From the NCBI GenBank assembly GCA_003156805.1, contig PMHV01000030.1, positions 11,261-75,260 of the forward strand: a stretch of DNA of 64,000 bases, in the 5' to 3' direction. The first letter of the stretch is position 1. Each line of letters begins with the position of its first letter. Both the position numbers and the translations under genes were made by a program. Below are positions 61,389 through 64,000 of the stretch, piece after piece. This stretch comes from Acidobacteriaceae bacterium (lineage in GTDB: Bacteria; Acidobacteriota; Terriglobia; Terriglobales; Acidobacteriaceae). The notes under the pieces were generated by a model. The model was given only the letters and a program-made list of their open reading frames with translations. It ran no database searches and had not been told where the DNA came from.

Positions 61389-62111
61389 ATGTCGAGCCTT
61401 CCGCTTCCTATCGCCGCTTTTCTCGCCGGGCTGATTTCATTCCTCTCGCCTTGCGTGCTTCCGCTCGTGCCGGGATACGTTTCTCTCATTTCCGGCGTGG
61501 GCGTGGAAGAACTCAAAGCGCCGCAAAGCCATCTCATGCGGCGGGTGATGGTGAACTCGATCGGCTTCATCCTCGGCTTCAGCGTGGTCTTTATCACGCT
61601 GGGAGCCATCTCTACCGAAATCGGCCAAGTCGCGGCCCGTTACAAGCACACGCTGTCGATCATGGCCGGAGTCGTCATCATCATCTTCGGTCTTCATTTG
61701 ACCGGCATCTTCAAAATCAAGGCGCTTTATATGGATGCCCGCCTGCACAGCGTGAAAGGCAGCAGCACTCCCGTCGGAGCCTTCGTGATTGGCTTCGCCT
61801 TCGCCTTCGGCTGGACACCCTGCCTAGGCCCGATTCTCACCGCCATTCTCACCCTCGCCGGCGAGCAAGATACTCTGGTGAAAGGCATCCTGCTGCTCGC
61901 AATATATTCGCTTGGACTCGCCGTCCCGTTTCTGCTGACCTCGCTGCTCATGGAGCGTTTTCTCAAGTTTTACAGCCGTTTCCGCTCCCACATGCATGCC
62001 CTGGAAGTCGCTTCCGGCGGCCTGCTGATCGCTCTCGGTGTCTTGCTGGTGATGGGCCGTTTCACCCTGATTTCGAACTGGTTATCGTTCCTGAATCGTT
62101 TTGCGTTGTGA
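61389..62111 (+). CDS. ccdA: cytochrome c biogenesis / thiol transport protein CcdA
   Basis: 240 residues with six hydrophobic segments. Two redox cysteines sit in SFLSPCVLPLVPGYVSLIS (TM1) and FGWTPCLGPILTAILT (TM4), the CcdA/DsbD-gamma signature. It carries reducing power from cytoplasmic thioredoxin across the inner membrane. The next gene encodes a membrane-anchored TlpA/ResA-like thioredoxin, its likely partner, followed by a DsbD-alpha-like protein, so the operon should keep exported thiols or apocytochromes reduced. Confidence 0.93.
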   Translation: MSSLPLPIAAFLAGLISFLSPCVLPLVPGYVSLISGVGVEELKAPQSHLMRRVMVNSIGFILGFSVVFITLGAISTEIGQVAARYKHTLSIMAGVVIIIFGLHLTGIFKIKALYMDARLHSVKGSSTPVGAFVIGFAFAFGWTPCLGPILTAILTLAGEQDTLVKGILLLAIYSLGLAVPFLLTSLLMERFLKFYSRFRSHMHALEVASGGLLIALGVLLVMGRFTLISNWLSFLNRFAL

Positions 62112-62139
62112 TCGCATACTCATAGCTGGAGTCTTCTTC

Positions 62140-62730
62140 ATGAAACGTAATCCGCTCGCGCTCCTGGTCGCCGGTTTTGTGGTCGCGCTGATGTTGTACT
62201 TCGGCTATCACTCGGCCCGCCGTCCCGGCACGACAGGTGCGCCGCGGCTCACTCAGGCCACGCTCGCTCCCGATTTCTCGCTGCCCTCGCTCGATGGCAA
62301 AACCATGCGTCTCTCCGATCTTCGCGGCAAAGCCGTGCTGCTGAACTTCTGGGCCACCTGGTGCGGTCCCTGCAAAGTCGAAATGCCCTGGTTGATTGAG
62401 TTGCAGAATCAATTCGCCGGACAAGGATTGCAGATTGTCGGCGTCGCCATGGACGATGCCAGCAAAGACGAAATCGCCAGGTTCACCAGGAATATGGGCG
62501 TGAATTATCCCATCCTGATCGGAAAAGATTCAGTCGGCGACGACTACGGCGGCGTTCCCGCTCTGCCCGAAACCTTCCTGATCGGCCGCGACGGCAAATT
62601 CGTCGACAAAATCATCGGCCTCAGAGGCAAAGGCGACATCGAAGAAGCCATCAAGAAGGCGCTGAACACGTCGCCGGCCACGAGCCAGGCCTACGCCATG
62701 CGGCCCCAGTTGGCACAACCTCACAAATGA
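62140..62730 (+). CDS. TlpA/ResA-like membrane-anchored thioredoxin
   Basis: 196 residues from the ATG at 62140. One N-terminal TM (about 6-22) anchors a periplasmic thioredoxin fold with APDFSLPSLDGKTMRLSDLR and the active site WATWCGPCKVEMPW (CxxC). GVPALPETFLIGRDG holds the cis-Pro region. It probably reduces apocytochrome c or other exported disulfides with electrons from CcdA, encoded just upstream. Its stop codon overlaps the next gene by 4 nt (ATGA). Confidence 0.92.
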   Translation: MKRNPLALLVAGFVVALMLYFGYHSARRPGTTGAPRLTQATLAPDFSLPSLDGKTMRLSDLRGKAVLLNFWATWCGPCKVEMPWLIELQNQFAGQGLQIVGVAMDDASKDEIARFTRNMGVNYPILIGKDSVGDDYGGVPALPETFLIGRDGKFVDKIIGLRGKGDIEEAIKKALNTSPATSQAYAMRPQLAQPHK

Positions 62731-63356
62731 CAACAGAACCCACGCCTTCGCCGTTCTACTATTCTCGACAAATGACGGCACTCTCGACCAATTCGCAACT
62801 CAAGCAAATCCGCGTCTGCTGGATTCTCGTCGTCGTATTCGTGCTCGCGCTCTCGATGACCGCCGTTCCAGCGATGGCGCAAACGCCGGGCCAAGCCCCG
62901 ACCTTGAGCGTGGCCGCCGTTCCTCTCGTCACCGCCGAGCGCACCAAAGATACGATGGTCAACGTGAATTTCCGCGTTCCTCCCGGCTATCACATCAATT
63001 CCAACGCGCCCAAGTCGGAGTTTCTGATTCCAACCACTCTGCGCATGGATCTGCCCACTGATATCATTCTCGGCAAAATCCAGTATCCCGCCGGCGAAGA
63101 TCTTACTTTTCCTTTTTCTCCGGACGAAAAACTAAACGTCTACACCGGAGATTTCGCCATCACCTTGGCGGTGCATCCGCTGCACTCCGTTGTGGCAGGA
63201 AAATACATCATGCACGGAGCTCTCCGCTACCAGGCCTGCGACAACGCCGCCTGCTATCCCCCGAAAAATCTTCCCGTAAGCTTTGAAGTGAAGGTGGTGA
63301 AAGAACCGGTGGCCCACCAAGCCAACCCCGCCCAGAGCCCCCACGTGCACAATTAG
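62727..63356 (+). CDS. DsbD N-terminal (alpha) domain-like exported protein
   Basis: 209 residues. The start ATG overlaps the upstream stop; a later ATG at 62772 precedes the same signal segment (CWILVVVFVLALSMTAVPAM ends before AQTPG). The mature part has VNVNFRVPPGYHINSNAPKS and LRYQACDNAACYPPKNLPV; the latter matches the DsbD-alpha active region, with Cys pairs CDNAAC. In DsbD this domain takes electrons from the membrane part and reduces periplasmic substrates. Here alpha, gamma-like and thioredoxin parts are on separate genes. Confidence 0.85.
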   Translation: MTTEPTPSPFYYSRQMTALSTNSQLKQIRVCWILVVVFVLALSMTAVPAMAQTPGQAPTLSVAAVPLVTAERTKDTMVNVNFRVPPGYHINSNAPKSEFLIPTTLRMDLPTDIILGKIQYPAGEDLTFPFSPDEKLNVYTGDFAITLAVHPLHSVVAGKYIMHGALRYQACDNAACYPPKNLPVSFEVKVVKEPVAHQANPAQSPHVHN

Positions 63357-63383
63357 CGGTCAGTTGATTGCTTCCAAAGTAAA

Positions 63384-63423
63384 GTCAAGTGTACTTGACA
63401 TTATGACGCGTATGCTTTACACT
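63384..63423 (+). promoter_or_regulatory. operator-promoter: GTCAAGT-GT-ACTTGAC with TTGACA/TACACT
   Basis: A perfect 7-bp inverted repeat (63384-63399) overlaps a consensus -35 TTGACA (63395-63400); 17 bp later lies TACACT (63418-63423). The ATG at 63431 follows 7 nt after the -10 box, so the mRNA should be leaderless. A repressor bound here would block RNA polymerase. Confidence 0.7.
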
Positions 63424-63430
63424 CGCCTGT

Positions 63431-63817
63431 ATGCAAGAAGTCCTTCACGCGCGTCGCTCCCGTTTCACTCGGCCGGTTTTCCTCGCGGCCGCAGCGGGCT
63501 TGATTAGTGAACTCGCCATTCAGTGGTGCTTTCGCATGGGCCGGCCGCTACCGCTTCTTGTTACTCTTCTTCCCCTGTTGCCAATGGCATTTTTCATCGC
63601 GTCCCTGGCTCGCACCGTTCAGAAAATGGACGAAATGCAAAAGCGCATCTGCCTTGAATCAGCTTTCATCGCATTCCTGCTTACCTTGACTCTCACTTTC
63701 GTTTTCGCAGGCCTCGATCGCGCTGGCGTCTACCGCGCCACCTGGGATGACGTAGGCACTTCTATGTTGTTCTTCTGGGCCTGTGCCTACATTTTCTCTT
63801 CGTGGAGATACCGATGA
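63431..63817 (+). CDS. small membrane protein, first gene of a two-gene unit
   Basis: 128 residues. Four hydrophobic segments (about 16-32, 41-58, 78-95, 107-122) with a charged loop LARTVQKMDEMQKRICLESA. It resembles small membrane proteins that are often paired with short HTH regulators, though none is seen here before the window ends. The next gene overlaps its stop by 4 nt. Function unknown. Confidence 0.65.
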   Translation: MQEVLHARRSRFTRPVFLAAAAGLISELAIQWCFRMGRPLPLLVTLLPLLPMAFFIASLARTVQKMDEMQKRICLESAFIAFLLTLTLTFVFAGLDRAGVYRATWDDVGTSMLFFWACAYIFSSWRYR

Positions 63818-64000
63818 CCATCCCGAATCAAAGCCCGCGCGGCACCAGTACCGAAAGCCCCGCCAAAGGCTCCTGCACTATGCGGAGCCTCTACCTCCCT
63901 TTCTTCGCCTACCTGTTCGGTCTGGCTTTCTTTCTTTACACCCGGAGCGTCGTCGGAACGGTACTCTGGCTGGTGGTGACTCCTTGCCTGAGGTGGGCAT
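63814..64000 (+). CDS. membrane protein, partial (runs off the window)
   Basis: The first 62 residues are present. A polar N-terminus of about 25 residues (SPRGTSTESPAKGSCTMRSL) leads into two closely spaced hydrophobic segments (LPFFAYLFGLAFFLY and GTVLWLVVTPCL). It overlaps the upstream stop codon (ATGA), so translation is coupled. Nothing more can be said from the fragment. Confidence 0.5.
   Translation, partial: MTIPNQSPRGTSTESPAKGSCTMRSLYLPFFAYLFGLAFFLYTRSVVGTVLWLVVTPCLRWA

Noticed and set aside
1-64000. CRISPR arrays, rRNA and tRNA genes
   Set aside because: No regularly spaced 25-40-bp repeats and no rRNA cores were seen. GGTTCGAATC-like strings (for example near 38980) lie inside coding sequence without a cloverleaf.

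Overview
The window is about 60% GC, densely coded, with long operons and many dispersed intergenic repeats. The gene families point to a soil-type member of the Acidobacteriota: YVTN propellers, FG-GAP/VCBS proteins with choice-of-anchor-type Ig repeats, a GIDE-domain membrane protein, a PilZ-TonB fusion, PAS/sigma-54 regulators, and duplicated GT39 and phosphoesterase genes. This is an inference from gene content; there is no rRNA gene here, and I saw no tRNA gene by eye. The organism looks aerobic and heterotrophic, with thiolase/3-hydroxyacyl-CoA dehydrogenase, lactate oxidation, an oxoglutarate dehydrogenase E1 and a multicopper oxidase.

Layout. 1-1592: end of a 3-hydroxyacyl-CoA dehydrogenase and a thiolase (minus). 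1938-3589: isolated pair of a membrane protein and a PD-(D/E)xK nuclease-like protein. 4208-14277: VOC protein, a TPR-GAF-degenerate GGDEF protein, a secreted phosphoesterase, GIDE and YVTN proteins, a diguanylate cyclase and a 52-residue zinc-ribbon protein. 14456-17530: lactate oxidation and uptake pair. 17587-24750: two divergent GT39 enzymes, a PAS/sigma-54 activator and a 1-Cys peroxiredoxin. 25003-34527: a seven-gene exopolysaccharide operon (Wza-type export, Wzz, a BY-kinase-like protein without a P-loop, priming sugar transferase, O-antigen ligase-like protein, two GT4 proteins of which one is a double-domain fusion). A divergent LuxR-type regulator follows, with two GTCTAC-N4-GTRGAC sites between them.

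35804-46929 holds two FG-GAP/VCBS paralogues that are both broken: one carries two opposite single-base frameshifts, the other is cut by an 1840-bp IS1595-type element with an exact 8-bp target duplication. The element carries, besides its transposase, a 204-residue two-TM protein and a 53-residue basic protein. Between them lie a PilZ-TonB fusion, rpiA with a coding minisatellite, a GH-like lipoprotein and a DUF202 protein. 47247-56576: second phosphoesterase, small secreted protein, multicopper oxidase, sucA-type E1 and a hydantoinase A-type protein. 56649-60164: PhoB-PhoR-PhoU; PhoR carries a pentapeptide minisatellite inside its ATPase region. 61389-63356: CcdA, TlpA/ResA-like and DsbD-alpha-like proteins form a thiol-redox operon. 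The window ends in a two-gene membrane-protein unit behind an operator-like inverted repeat.

Repeats: three same-orientation copies of a roughly 260-300-bp family with a G-run/GTACC block (near 3826, 12124, 37847); CTCCGTG heptad arrays (351, 4767, 39820-39925); several palindromic hairpins; and two in-frame 15-bp minisatellites. Four genes have a -10-like hexamer ending 6-8 nt before the start codon, which suggests leaderless mRNAs.
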